In this document: in pieces, positions 52,937 through 61,326 of the stretch
Numbering within the stretch: the first letter of the stretch is position 1
Layout of the letters: every line of letters begins with the position of its first letter
From: Qipengyuania pacifica
Lineage (GTDB): Bacteria; Pseudomonadota; Alphaproteobacteria; Sphingomonadales; Sphingomonadaceae
Assembly: GCF_019857205.1 (NCBI RefSeq)
Contig: NZ_JAHWXO010000008.1
Location: 1 to 64,000 of the forward strand
Reading direction: 5' to 3'
Length of the DNA: 64,000 bases
Made by a program: the position numbers and the translations under genes
The notes under the pieces: generated by a model
Told to the model about the DNA's origin: nothing
The model's input: only the letters and a program-made list of their open reading frames with translations
Databases searched by the model: none

Positions 52937-53343
52937 GCTTCGAGCTTGGAGGCGGCCGCAACCTGAGTTCGCCGTGGCGAACTGCGTGCGGGTTCCAGGT
53001 CTGTGCCGCCGTCCGGGGCCTGGTTTGTGCCCCTTGATCGGTTCGGCCGCCGGGCCTGCGATGGACCGGCGTGCATGATGTCCGGCGGAAATATCCACGC
53101 GGACGGTGCCAGAATATCAATCCACGCGCCGTCAATCTGCCCAACATAGGAGTGGCTTGCAAGAGGCAATTGGAGCCATTTTGGACCCGCCCGTGGCAGC
53201 GGTCGTCGCCTTCGCTAAGAACGCCAGGGTTTGACGAACATCGGATCGAACATGCCCAATATTGGGGAGGCGGCCCCCTTGGTCTTGGAGTGTCGGCGCG
53301 GTGCTGGCGCCTCTAGCGCATTCGGCGAGAAAGGAGGTGCTTC
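52937..53343 (+). promoter_or_regulatory. Control region upstream of the FseA-like gene
   Basis: I support no gene in these 407 bases. They contain the promoters of the minus-strand sigma gene and of the fseA-like gene. A perfect 12-base palindrome CCCAATATTGGG (53255-53266) lies 78 bases before the ATG at 53344, and a near relative (CCCAACATAGG) occurs at about 53138-53149. An AAAGGAGGTG site at 53330-53339 precedes the start. Confidence 0.5.
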
Positions 53344-54124
53344 ATGGCTCGACCATTTGACAGCAACGACCGAACTGGCGGATACGACTTTTCGGATTTC
53401 GCGCAGGAGTTCTTGCGCCGCAATTCCGCTTACCGGCAACAATACGCCCGGATTGCGAGCGCGAGCGGTTTCGACGTGCATTCCCCAGCTTGCCGTCGAA
53501 TGGCGCGTTCATGGGGCCTTGAATTTCCCGATTGATCCCGAGCTTTCAGCTCGCAGCCATCCGGCGATCTGGCAAGCCGGAGAAAACCCCAATGTTGTAA
53601 TTCTTAGCGGTAGCGGCGCAGTGGCGGCGCGCGCAGCGTGCGACCTGATCGCCAAGCGAACGAGCAATGCGGGAGATCATCTGGTCCTCGCCGGTGGTGG
53701 CGCTCGCCATCGGTTGCTCGTTATGGCCTCCGCCCGGTTGGGTGGAGACACTTATCTGATCCCTCAAGACCAGTCGGTTCCGATCAGGCTAGCGGCGCTC
53801 GATGCGTTTCACTGCTGCGTCGCTGGCTCCGCTGTGCCCACCAAGCGATACCCGTTGCGGCCCACCACCTATCAGTCCCAACGCCTCCGCTTGCTGCTTA
53901 CCATACTCGATACTCTGGGCCGAGCGCATGAGGGTGTCACCCTCCGAGAGATTGCGGAAACCCTCGTCTATCGCGGATTGTCTGCGCAACGCGCCATAGA
54001 CTGGAAATCGTCATCGCAACGCCGACAGACCCAGCGTCTCATCGCCGAGGCACGGAGGATGGCATCTCACGGCTATCTCGGCCTGCTGCGTCAAAACCGG
54101 CTCCGACCTTTTCAAACGCACTGA
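53344..54124 (+). CDS. fseA: FseA-like excision activator made by +1 frameshift
   Basis: The first frame (53344-53535, 63 codons) encodes a DUF6499 domain (FSDFAQEFLRRNSAYRQQYARI, then RRMARSWGLEFP) and ends in TTT CCC GAT TGA. The DUF2285 domain (IDPELSARSHPAIWQAG to HGYLGLLRQNRLRPF) continues in the +1 frame to 54124. Skipping one base after CCC joins them as WGLEFP-IDPEL, the order found in single-chain family members. The second frame has no usable start codon of its own. ICEMlSymR7A makes FseA in this way by programmed frameshifting to activate rdfS and excision. A plain mutation is the alternative. Confidence 0.75.
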
Positions 54125-54307
54125 ATGCACTATGGTTTTTCTTGGGCAAGCCGCTGAATTCTGTGGTGCGCCCGGATTGGATCCAGACCTTCAGGGTCGC
54201 AACTGCAACTGCTGGAACAGGTGGAATGGAACCCTCTGATCAGGCACCGAGCAGGCGGTCGGGTGGCGGCGTGTTGGATTGCGTGCTGCCGATCGAACGG
54301 CAGGTCT

Positions 54308-55060
54308 ATGTACGCATATCTCGCGGAGGAATTCGCAACTGAACTTATCAATGTCCGTTCGGACACTGAACTCGACGGCGCCCTTAAACAGGTTTCCCGG
54401 CGCCTTGGCTTCGACCATTTCGCGCTTAGCCTGGAGATGCGTTCGACATCGTGCGAGGCACCGGGCCTGCTATTGCACGACTATCCCGACGAATGGGCGA
54501 AAGTCTATATCGCCTTCGACCTCGCAGGGCAGGATCCGGTGCGAAGAGCCTGCGACAAGACCATCATCGGTTTCGCCTGGGACTGGATTGACGAACTCGT
54601 CCCTCTCACGCGCGGCGACCGTCAAATGCTCAATGTCGGCCGGGAATGCGGAATTGGCAATGGTTATACTGTTCCGCGGCATTTGCCCGGGATAGGGCGC
54701 GGCACCTGCACCTTTGCTGTTCGACCCGAGCGAGAACTGCCCCGACGGCGCTTCGCCGTCGCGGAAATGATCGGGACGCTGGCTTTGAGCTGTGCGCTGG
54801 GCCTGAGTTCAGAAAAGTTCGATGAGAAGGTCCCTTCCCTGACCGATCGGCAGCGGGAGTGTCTGCTTTGGGTTGCAAGAGGGAAGACTGCAGCTGAAAC
54901 GGCCATGATACTCGAAATCAGCACCGAAACCGTCATTCAGCATCTTAAGATGGCCCGCGAGCGCTACCAGGTCCATTGTAAACAGTCCCTCGTCGTCGCG
55001 GCGCTGTTCGACGGGTTGATCGGGTTTGCCGACATCATCCGTTGGCGGGACACAGGCTAG
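54308..55060 (+). CDS. LuxR-family quorum-sensing regulator
   Basis: This 250-residue protein has an N-terminal AHL-binding domain (residues about 20-160, with DYPDEWAKVYIAFDLAGQD in two parts and DPVRRAC, including conserved Trp and Asp) and a C-terminal LuxR helix-turn-helix (LTDRQRECLLWVARGKTAAETAMILEIS). It follows the fseA-like gene on the same strand, as a TraR-type activator of conjugative transfer would. The start at 54308 is chosen by family length; an in-frame ATG at 54221 has a closer AGGTGG but adds an unmatched extension. The likely AHL synthase is at 62618. Confidence 0.85.
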   Translation: MYAYLAEEFATELINVRSDTELDGALKQVSRRLGFDHFALSLEMRSTSCEAPGLLLHDYPDEWAKVYIAFDLAGQDPVRRACDKTIIGFAWDWIDELVPLTRGDRQMLNVGRECGIGNGYTVPRHLPGIGRGTCTFAVRPERELPRRRFAVAEMIGTLALSCALGLSSEKFDEKVPSLTDRQRECLLWVARGKTAAETAMILEISTETVIQHLKMARERYQVHCKQSLVVAALFDGLIGFADIIRWRDTG

Positions 55061-55149
55061 TTTTCGCGCCACTGCCTCTCAATCACTCGAACATGGCCGT
55101 ACTGCCTATTTCGCAACCGTTCAGAAAGCAATTTGACTTCTCTCGGCAT

Positions 55150-55173
55150 TTCGATATTTTAATAGTTATCGAA
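55150..55173 (+). promoter_or_regulatory. ArsR operator
   Basis: TTCGATA (55150-55156) and TATCGAA (55167-55173) form a perfect seven-base inverted repeat with a ten-base AT-rich spacer, 15 bases before the arsR start. This is the expected form and place of an autoregulated ArsR site. Confidence 0.65.
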
Positions 55174-55188
55174 TCATTGGAGTGAGCG

Positions 55189-55527
55189 ATGCAAGCCGAC
55201 CGCGTGATCCGAGCCCTATCTGCTCTGGCACAGGAGCATCGCCTCGCCGCATTCCGCCTGCTCGTACAGGCCGGGGAGCAAGGCGTTGCCGCTGGGGTGC
55301 TAGCTGAGAAGCTCCAAGTGCCTCCGTCTTCAATGAGCTTTCACCTTGCCCAACTGGCCAATGCGGGGCTGGTCACCCAGCGGCGCGAAAGCCGCTCGAT
55401 CATCTATTCGGCGGACTATGCCGCGATGAATGGCCTGATGGGCTACCTCACCGAGAACTGCTGCGGTGGCATGTCCTGCTCCGAGGATGCAGCCTGCCTT
55501 CCTTCCCCTCAACGAAAGAGCGCCTGA
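55189..55527 (+). CDS. arsR: ArsR arsenic-responsive repressor
   Basis: This 112-residue ArsR-family repressor has the helix-turn-helix region EKLQVPPSSMSFHLAQLANAGLV and a C-terminal cysteine group (ENCCGGMSC) suited to As(III) binding. It represses the operon arsR-arsI-arsC-acr3; arsenite should release it. The stop overlaps the next gene start by one base. Confidence 0.88.
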   Translation: MQADRVIRALSALAQEHRLAAFRLLVQAGEQGVAAGVLAEKLQVPPSSMSFHLAQLANAGLVTQRRESRSIIYSADYAAMNGLMGYLTENCCGGMSCSEDAACLPSPQRKSA

Positions 55528-55997
55528 TGAAACGCTTCCATGTGCATGTCGGCGTTGCCGACATCGACAAGTCCGTTGCCTTTTATTCGAGCCTGTTCGG
55601 TGCCGAGCCTTCCGTGGTGAAGGCCGACTACGCCAAGTGGATGCTCGACGATCCCCGCATCAATTTTGCGATCTCGATGCGCGAGGATGCGGCCAAGGGC
55701 ATCGAGCACGTCGGCTTACAGGTCGAGGACAAGGCTAAACTCGAAGAGGTCTATGATCGCCTCAAGGCTGCTGATCGACCCGTGCTCGAAGAGGGCGCGA
55801 CCACCTGTTGCTATGCGCAATCGGAAAAGAGCTGGATCGCCGATCCCGATGGCGTGGTGTGGGAAGCCTTTCTTACCGATGGCGAGAGCACGACCTACGG
55901 CGGCAATCCTGATCTCCATCAACTTGCCTCCGCCGACGCCGCGTCGAGCGCTTGCTGTGCACCGCAGCTGACGCCCGCCAAGACCTCCTGCTGCTGA
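55527..55997 (+). CDS. arsI: ArsI/CadI-family dioxygenase
   Basis: This 156-residue vicinal-oxygen-chelate protein (FHVHVGVADIDKSVAFYSSLFG, then GIEHVGLQVED and a TTCCYAQSEKSW box) belongs to the ArsI/CadI group. ArsI uses Fe(II) and oxygen to cleave the carbon-arsenic bond of methylarsenite. The paired cysteines in the TTCC box match the substrate-binding pair, and the C-terminus has two more pairs (SACC, TSCC). Activity on organoarsenicals is inferred from the family. Confidence 0.82.
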   Translation: MKRFHVHVGVADIDKSVAFYSSLFGAEPSVVKADYAKWMLDDPRINFAISMREDAAKGIEHVGLQVEDKAKLEEVYDRLKAADRPVLEEGATTCCYAQSEKSWIADPDGVVWEAFLTDGESTTYGGNPDLHQLASADAASSACCAPQLTPAKTSCC

Positions 55998-56006
55998 GGT
56001 TACCAA

Positions 56007-56507
56007 ATGTCCGATCAACCGCTGAACGTGCTGTTCCTGTGCACGGGCAATTCCGCTCGCTCGATCTTGGGCGAAGCAATCCTCAACCTTGACGGCGAAG
56101 GGCGCTTCAAGGCTTACAGCGCGGGAAGCAATCCGATCGGCACAGTGAATCCCTGGGCGATCCATACGCTCAAGACACTGGGCTATCCGGCAGATGGCTA
56201 TTCCTCAAAGAGCTGGAGCGAGTTTGCCGAAGGACCAGAATTCGATCTGATCTTCACCGTCTGCGACAGCGCGGCGGCCGAGACTTGCCCAGTATGGCCG
56301 GGTCGTCCGACTTCCGCGCACTGGGGCATTCCTGATCCGGCGGCGGTCGAGGGCAGCGATGCAGAGAAGGCAGCGGCCTTCCTCGATGCGTTTCGCATGC
56401 TGAAGCGCCGTATCGACCTGATGCTGGCGCTGCCGATTGCCAGCTTCGAGCAGATTGCCCTGCGCGAAAAGCTGCAAGCCATTGGCCACGAGGCGGATGA
56501 ACAATGA
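56007..56507 (+). CDS. arsC: ArsC arsenate reductase (low-molecular-weight phosphatase type)
   Basis: This 166-residue protein has the phosphatase-like loop [12 protein letters not shown] (Cys about 12) and the redox cysteines in [15 protein letters not shown]. It reduces arsenate to arsenite for export. It lies nine bases after arsI and overlaps the pump gene by four bases. Confidence 0.9.
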   Translation: MSDQPLNVLFLCTGNSARSILGEAILNLDGEGRFKAYSAGSNPIGTVNPWAIHTLKTLGYPADGYSSKSWSEFAEGPEFDLIFTVCDSAAAETCPVWPGRPTSAHWGIPDPAAVEGSDAEKAAAFLDAFRMLKRRIDLMLALPIASFEQIALREKLQAIGHEADEQ

Positions 56508-57574
56508 CCGCTGCAGCTGCTGACATGGACGCCCGCGCGGCGGGGCTAGGCCTGTTCGAGAAATGGCTTTCGGTCTGGGTCGGCGGCGCGATCCTCGCCG
56601 GGATTGCGCTCGGCAATGCAGCGCCAGAGCTATTCGCCTCGCTAGCGGGCATCGAATACGCCTCGGTCAATCTTGTCGTCGCAGTACTGATCTGGGCGAT
56701 GATATTCCCGATGATGGTGGCGGTCGATTTCGGCGCGGTGCGTCGCGTCGGTGACAAGCCAAAGGGCCTGATCATCACGCTGGTAGTGAACTGGTTCATC
56801 AAGCCTTTCACGATGGCTGCACTTGGCGTGTTGTTCTTCGAGGTCGTCTTTGCCGACCTGATCGCGCCTGCCGATGCCCAGCAATACATCGCCGGGCTGA
56901 TCCTGCTGGGTGCGGCCCCTTGCACCGCGATGGTCTTCGTATGGTCGCAGCTCACCAGGGGCGATCCTGCCTATACGCTGGTGCAAGTCGCGGCGAATGA
57001 TCTCATCATGATCGTGGCCTTCGCGCCCATTGTCGCGCTGCTGCTGGGCGTGACCGACATTGCGGTCCCGTGGGAGACGCTGCTGCTCTCGGTCGCGCTC
57101 TATGTGGTCGTGCCGCTCGCAGCCGGTGCCATTGTGCGGCATCGGCTTCTCGCGACCCATGGCGGCGATGAAGCGGCGGTGTCCGAATTCACGGGGCGCA
57201 TGAAGCCGCTCTCGATCATCGGCCTGCTGCTGACGGTGTTGCTGCTGTTCGGCTTCCAGGCGGAAACCATTGTCGCCCGACCGCTGTTGATCGCGCTGAT
57301 TGCAGCGCCCATTGTTGTCCAAAGCTACGGCATCTTCTTCATCGCTTATGGCTGGGCCAAAGCGTGGAAGGTCCCGCACGCAGTAGCCGCGCCCTGCGCT
57401 CTTATCGGCACGTCCAATTTTTTCGAACTGGCGGTGGCGGTTGCGATCGGCCTGTTCGGCCTAGGGAGCGGAGCTGCTTTGGCTACGGTGGTAGGCGTCC
57501 TCGTAGAAGTGCCTGTCATGTTGTCGCTGGTAGCGATCGCCAATCGGACGCGTGGTATATTCCCTTTGGCTTGA
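56504..57574 (+). CDS. arsB: ACR3 arsenite efflux pump
   Basis: This 356-residue membrane protein has about ten membrane segments and the ACR3 boxes [19 protein letters not shown] (with the key Cys) and [18 protein letters not shown]. It exports arsenite. It ends the arsenic operon and faces the YnfA gene tail to tail with a 12-base gap. Confidence 0.92.
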   Translation: MTAAAADMDARAAGLGLFEKWLSVWVGGAILAGIALGNAAPELFASLAGIEYASVNLVVAVLIWAMIFPMMVAVDFGAVRRVGDKPKGLIITLVVNWFIKPFTMAALGVLFFEVVFADLIAPADAQQYIAGLILLGAAPCTAMVFVWSQLTRGDPAYTLVQVAANDLIMIVAFAPIVALLLGVTDIAVPWETLLLSVALYVVVPLAAGAIVRHRLLATHGGDEAAVSEFTGRMKPLSIIGLLLTVLLLFGFQAETIVARPLLIALIAAPIVVQSYGIFFIAYGWAKAWKVPHAVAAPCALIGTSNFFELAVAVAIGLFGLGSGAALATVVGVLVEVPVMLSLVAIANRTRGIFPLA

Positions 57575-57586
57575 TGCGGATGTGCC

Positions 57587-57913
57587 TCATACCGGTCTGG
57601 GGGCGAGCAAGATGACGCCGGCGCCTACAAGGCAGATCGCCACGCCCAGAGTGTCCCACCGATCGGGCTTCACGCCTTCTGCGATCCAAAGCCACAAAAG
57701 CGCGGACAGAATGTAGACCCCGCCGTAGGCAGCATAAGTTCGACCTGCATGCTCGGCATCGACCAGCGTTAGCAAATAGGCAAAAAGGACGAGTGAAGCC
57801 ACGCCCGGAACGAGCCACCAAGCCGACTTGTCCATACGCAACCACGCCCAGAAAGCGAAACAGCCCGCAATTTCAGCAATTGCAGCACCGAGATATGCGA
57901 GAAAGGTCATCAT
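57587..57913 (-). CDS. YnfA family small membrane protein
   Basis: This 108-residue protein has four membrane segments and the YnfA pattern ([55 protein letters not shown] in order), related to small multidrug-resistance transporters. It is the last gene of the minus-strand mercury unit, 80 bases after the reductase. The start at 57913 follows AGAGG; the next codon is also ATG. Confidence 0.82.
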   Translation of the reverse strand: MMTFLAYLGAAIAEIAGCFAFWAWLRMDKSAWWLVPGVASLVLFAYLLTLVDAEHAGRTYAAYGGVYILSALLWLWIAEGVKPDRWDTLGVAICLVGAGVILLAPRPV

Positions 57914-57994
57914 CTGACCTCTATCGAGATTTCGACTGTCGATCGCAAACGGGATTACCCGGTTGATGGCTTTACTGGACCAAGCGAGGCGCAA

Positions 57995-59356
57995 CTACGA
58001 TAGCATGGAGCCAAGATCGGAGCCCACGCTCGGATACACCGATACCATTTTCTTGAGATCGCTTGTTGTCAGTCCAAGTCGGATGGCCAAACCGAAGAAA
58101 TTAATGATTTCGCCATATTCGGGTCCGAGCAGATGGGCGCCCAGGATAGTGTCGCTGTCCTTATCGATTATAACCTTGGTTGCAGCGCAGCTTTCGCCAA
58201 CGCGAAGGTTGGAATACCAGTCGCCGGTGTCATTCTCGACGACGCGGATATCGTGCCCGGCCTCTCGTGCATCCTGTTCGAGCATGCCAACGCGGGTTAG
58301 CTCCGGTACGGTAAATACAGCGCTCGGAACTCCCGAATAATCCGGCTTGGTCCGGTTGCCCTTGAGCATATTGGACGCAGCTACCTTGCCCTCGAAAACC
58401 GCGACAGGCGTAAGCGGGGCACCCTGCGTATCGGCGGCATCCCCGGCAGCGTAGATTTTCGGGTTGGACGTGCTTTGCAGGTAGGCGTTGACCGCAACGC
58501 CCTTGTCACCTGCCTCGACATTGGCTGCGGCCAGATCGAGCTGATCAATTGCCGCGACGCGGCCCGCGCCTTGGACGACGAGATCGGCGCGCAAATCTTT
58601 CGTTTCGCTACCCGTTTCTACCGTGACAAGAAAGTCCGTCCCGTCCTTCTTGATGGATTTGAGTGACGTGCGCCGTCGCAGTTGGACGCCGACTTCCTCG
58701 CCTCGCGCGACGAGTCTTTCAACAAGATCGGCATCGAAACCTTTAAGCGGTCTCTCGCCGCGATCGATCATGCACACCTCGCTGCCGGCGCGTGCTGCGA
58801 TATGGCCAAACTCGAACGAGATGAAGCCGCCGCCGATGAACAGGATGCGTTCGGGCAGCGCATCGAGCCGCATGAACTCGGTGCTGTCGGTAAGGTGTTC
58901 GGAGCCGGGAACATCTATCGTCCGCGGCTTGGCACCCGTTGCGATCAGGAAATGGTTTGCCTGAAACTGCCCCTCGCCGTCGATTTCGACGGTATCTTCG
59001 CCGACGAAGCGCGCTTTCCCGTGAAGGGTAGTGACGCCGTTGCTCTCCAGACCGTTTTCGATCCGACCGGGCATTTTGTCGGTGAACGTCTGCGTGAAGG
59101 CGACCAGATCGGGCCAGTTGATGGCGATGTCGTTCGGTTCGATGCCCTTGCCGTGCATGAGCCGCGCTGCGTCGATGATTTCCGCCCCGCGGCGGAGCAT
59201 TTTCTTCGGATCGCAGCCGCGCAGGGCGCAGGTGCCGCCATAAGGCAGTTCGTCGACCACCGCGACCGACCAACCGGCTGAGGCGCATTTGTTGGCGGCA
59301 TTTACGGCCGCCATACCAACACCCAGCACTATAAGATCGAAGTTTCGCGTACTCAT
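57995..59356 (-). CDS. MerA-like FAD/NAD(P) disulfide oxidoreductase
   Basis: This 453-residue flavoprotein has the FAD-binding start DLIVLGVGMAAVNAA, the redox disulfide GGTCALRGCDPKK, an NAD-binding GGGFISFEFGHIAAR and the AAGDAADTQGAPLTPVA box. Context (merT, merP, GDCCVxC) suggests mercuric reductase. But it lacks the NmerA domain and the C-terminal vicinal Cys pair of MerA, and the region of the His-Pro-Thr active-site motif reads VYPSVGSD. It may reduce another substrate or rely on partner cysteines (the GDCCVxC or MerP protein). The start at 59356 is taken because upstream codons overlap the GDCCVxC gene. Confidence 0.75.
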   Translation of the reverse strand: MSTRNFDLIVLGVGMAAVNAANKCASAGWSVAVVDELPYGGTCALRGCDPKKMLRRGAEIIDAARLMHGKGIEPNDIAINWPDLVAFTQTFTDKMPGRIENGLESNGVTTLHGKARFVGEDTVEIDGEGQFQANHFLIATGAKPRTIDVPGSEHLTDSTEFMRLDALPERILFIGGGFISFEFGHIAARAGSEVCMIDRGERPLKGFDADLVERLVARGEEVGVQLRRRTSLKSIKKDGTDFLVTVETGSETKDLRADLVVQGAGRVAAIDQLDLAAANVEAGDKGVAVNAYLQSTSNPKIYAAGDAADTQGAPLTPVAVFEGKVAASNMLKGNRTKPDYSGVPSAVFTVPELTRVGMLEQDAREAGHDIRVVENDTGDWYSNLRVGESCAATKVIIDKDSDTILGAHLLGPEYGEIINFFGLAIRLGLTTSDLKKMVSVYPSVGSDLGSMLS

Positions 59357-59357
59357 C

Positions 59358-59588
59358 TCACCGCCCTCCGCAACATGTGGCGCCCTTGCGATCGGCACGC
59401 GTTTCCTGGATCGGCGGGCAGGGGATGGTGCCGAATGAGCAGAAGACACAGCAATCGCCCGCATTGGGGCGGAGTTTCACACCGCAACCATTGCAATCGT
59501 AGAAAAACCAGCAGGCATCCGTCGGCATTCTTTCGAGCTTTTTGTACCCGCAAGTAGGGCATGTGATCTCGGACTTCAGTTCGATCAT
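59358..59588 (-). CDS. GDCCVxC domain protein
   Basis: This 76-residue cysteine-rich protein has a zinc-ribbon-like CPTCGYKK and the family motif GDCCVFCSFGTIPCPPIQ, and ends TCCGGR. These proteins occur in mer operons of alphaproteobacteria and may carry Hg(II) in the cytoplasm. It overlaps merP by four bases and sits one base before the reductase gene. Confidence 0.85.
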   Translation of the reverse strand: MIELKSEITCPTCGYKKLERMPTDACWFFYDCNGCGVKLRPNAGDCCVFCSFGTIPCPPIQETRADRKGATCCGGR

Positions 59589-59926
59589 AGCGCGCTCTCT
59601 GAAAGGATCGCCGGATATCCGGCCTCGGTCGACGCCGCGGCGATCGCGCTTGTGGTTGTTCGCTCAGGATCGAACTGCGCAGTCGCCGTCCTGGTCTCGT
59701 AATCGATAGTCACCTCGTGCACGCCTGCCACGCCTTCCATCGCGCGCCGAACCGTTATCGGGCAGGTCGCGCAGGTCATATTCTCGACCGCAAAACTTGC
59801 CGATTGCAGATGCGCGGAATTTTGTTGAACCCGTTCGTCGGAGTTTGGCGGAAACAAGGTCGCTGCCCAGATACCCGCTCCGGCCAGTCCCAGTATCGCA
59901 ACTGCGACGATCATCGTCTTCTTCAT
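59585..59926 (-). CDS. merP: MerP-like mercury-binding protein
   Basis: This 113-residue protein has a signal peptide or N-terminal membrane anchor (MIVAVAILGLAGAGIWAA) and a heavy-metal-associated domain with ENMTCATCPITVRRAM. It captures Hg(II) in the periplasm for MerT. AGGAG lies eight bases before the ATG at 59926. Confidence 0.88.
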   Translation of the reverse strand: MKKTMIVAVAILGLAGAGIWAATLFPPNSDERVQQNSAHLQSASFAVENMTCATCPITVRRAMEGVAGVHEVTIDYETRTATAQFDPERTTTSAIAAASTEAGYPAILSESAL

Positions 59927-59937
59927 CTTTCGAACTC

Positions 59938-60300
59938 CTAGTAGAATTGCGGCGCCCACCACTCGACCGTGGACGAGGCAGCGACCAATACGGTCGCCAG
60001 CCACAGGGAGCTTTTGACGAGCAGGTTTGCTCCGGGCCGCGCGCAATATGTTCCGTCTTCGCAAGGTTCGGCTTGCCGAAAATAGACGTGCCGGAATCCA
60101 AGGGCCAAAAAGACAACCGCAATGGCGATAAATACCCATTTGTACGGTTCGAGCGCAGTGAGATTGCCGATCCACGCGCCGCTGATGCCAAGGCTCAGCA
60201 ATAACAGCGGGGCAATACAGCAGGACGAGGCGAGTATCGCGCCGAGCGTCCCGCCGCTCGCCCATAAGCGCTGCGCGTTCTTGTGCATTTGATCGACCAT
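59938..60300 (-). CDS. merT: MerT mercuric transporter
   Basis: This 120-residue inner-membrane protein has three membrane segments and two cysteine pairs: Cys27-Cys28 in the first segment (ASSCCIAP) and Cys80/Cys86 in the cytoplasmic loop (EPCEDGTYC). It moves Hg(II) from MerP into the cytoplasm. The start at 60300 is chosen; an in-frame start at 60342 would overlap the promoter. Confidence 0.88.
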   Translation of the reverse strand: MVDQMHKNAQRLWASGGTLGAILASSCCIAPLLLLSLGISGAWIGNLTALEPYKWVFIAIAVVFLALGFRHVYFRQAEPCEDGTYCARPGANLLVKSSLWLATVLVAASSTVEWWAPQFY

Positions 60301-60307
60301 GGAAACC

Positions 60308-60338
60308 AATGTACTCCCTGTAGTAACTACAGGTTCAA
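60308..60338 (-). promoter_or_regulatory. MerR-controlled mer promoter and operator
   Basis: On the minus strand TTGAAC (60338-60333) and TACATT (60313-60308) are separated by 19 bases, the overlong spacer typical of MerR-activated promoters. The spacer holds the perfect dyad CCTGTAGTAACTACAGG (60317-60333). This drives merT-merP and following genes. Confidence 0.88.
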
Positions 60339-60359
60339 GCACTAATTGGCATATGGCTC

Positions 60360-60782
60360 ATGACAGCATCGCAAGTGATCAAACGGGGAGAACTGGCCAG
60401 ACGGTCGGGCTGCAACCTTGAGACAATCCGCTACTACGAGAACATCGGTCTGCTTCAGCCTCCCGAGCGTACGGCAAGCGGGCACAGGCTCTATCCACCC
60501 GGCGACCAGGCGCGGCTCGGCTTTATCTTGCGCGGCCGCGATCTGGGTTTTTCGATCGAGGAGCTCAAAAGCCTGCTCAGCCTCGTTGATTCGCACCCCT
60601 ACAGCTGCGGCGAGGTTCGGGATCTGACCAATAACCATCTGGCCAGCGTGCGAGCTAAAATTGCTGATTTGACTAGGTTGGAGCGCACGCTAGCCGATGT
60701 ATCAGCCCGCTGCGAAGGCGGTGATGTTCCGGAATGCCCCATCATAGCTACGCTCTTTGGTCGTGGTCCTGGCGCCCGATAG
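60360..60782 (+). CDS. merR: MerR mercury-responsive regulator
   Basis: This 140-residue regulator has the N-terminal MerR helix-turn-helix (ELARRSGCNLETIRYYENIGLLQPP) and Hg-binding cysteines at 83, 118 and 126 (YSCGE; CEGGDVPEC). It untwists the mer promoter when Hg(II) binds. It diverges from merT with the operator between them. Confidence 0.93.
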   Translation: MTASQVIKRGELARRSGCNLETIRYYENIGLLQPPERTASGHRLYPPGDQARLGFILRGRDLGFSIEELKSLLSLVDSHPYSCGEVRDLTNNHLASVRAKIADLTRLERTLADVSARCEGGDVPECPIIATLFGRGPGAR

Positions 60783-60921
60783 TGAAGCTATGCCGTCGGA
60801 ACGGGTGCGCGTCTTGAAGCTATTTCGATCGAAGCCGGATGCGACGAGGCGAGGGAACGAATATGCGCCCTGTCCGTCCCCTCACTACAGAGCCTCGTCA
60901 TTTAACTTTTGATAGCTTTCC

Positions 60922-61326
60922 ATGCCGACCACCATTCTGATTGTCGAAGACGAATTCCTCATAGCTGTCGAAATGGAGGCGGTGGTTCACGATCTCGGTC
61001 ATGAATCCGCAGGCATAGCCGACGACATGCAATCGGCATTGGCAAAGGCTTCAGACGCGATCGATGTGGCGCTCGTCGATGTCAATCTGGCCGATGGAGC
61101 CACTGGTCCGAGGATCGGCGAGAAGCTTGCTGCGGATTTCGGGATCGAGGTTATTTTCGTAACCGCCAATCCCGCACAACTCGGCGAAGGGGTGAGCGGA
61201 ACGCTGGGCGCGCTGGAAAAACCGGTCGATCTTAGCATTCTCAAGCAGGTTCTCGACTATGTCATTGCGGTCCGGAAGGGCGAAAAAATCGATCCGCCAG
61301 CCCGTCTTAGGCTCTTCTTTAACTAG
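60922..61326 (+). CDS. Single-domain response regulator
   Basis: This 134-residue protein is a lone receiver domain: acidic pair in ILIVEDEFLIAVEME, phosphoacceptor in VALVDVNLADG, and VIFVTANPAQ with LEKPVD at the end. It probably receives phosphate from the HWE kinase encoded tail to tail with it (eight-base overlap of the stops). Confidence 0.85.
   Translation: MPTTILIVEDEFLIAVEMEAVVHDLGHESAGIADDMQSALAKASDAIDVALVDVNLADGATGPRIGEKLAADFGIEVIFVTANPAQLGEGVSGTLGALEKPVDLSILKQVLDYVIAVRKGEKIDPPARLRLFFN

Noticed and set aside
53231-53530. Start of a single DUF2285 gene at 53231
   Set aside because: The upstream part of this frame overlaps the DUF6499 coding frame and its translation is unlike the family; a frameshift-joined gene from 53344 explains the sequence better.
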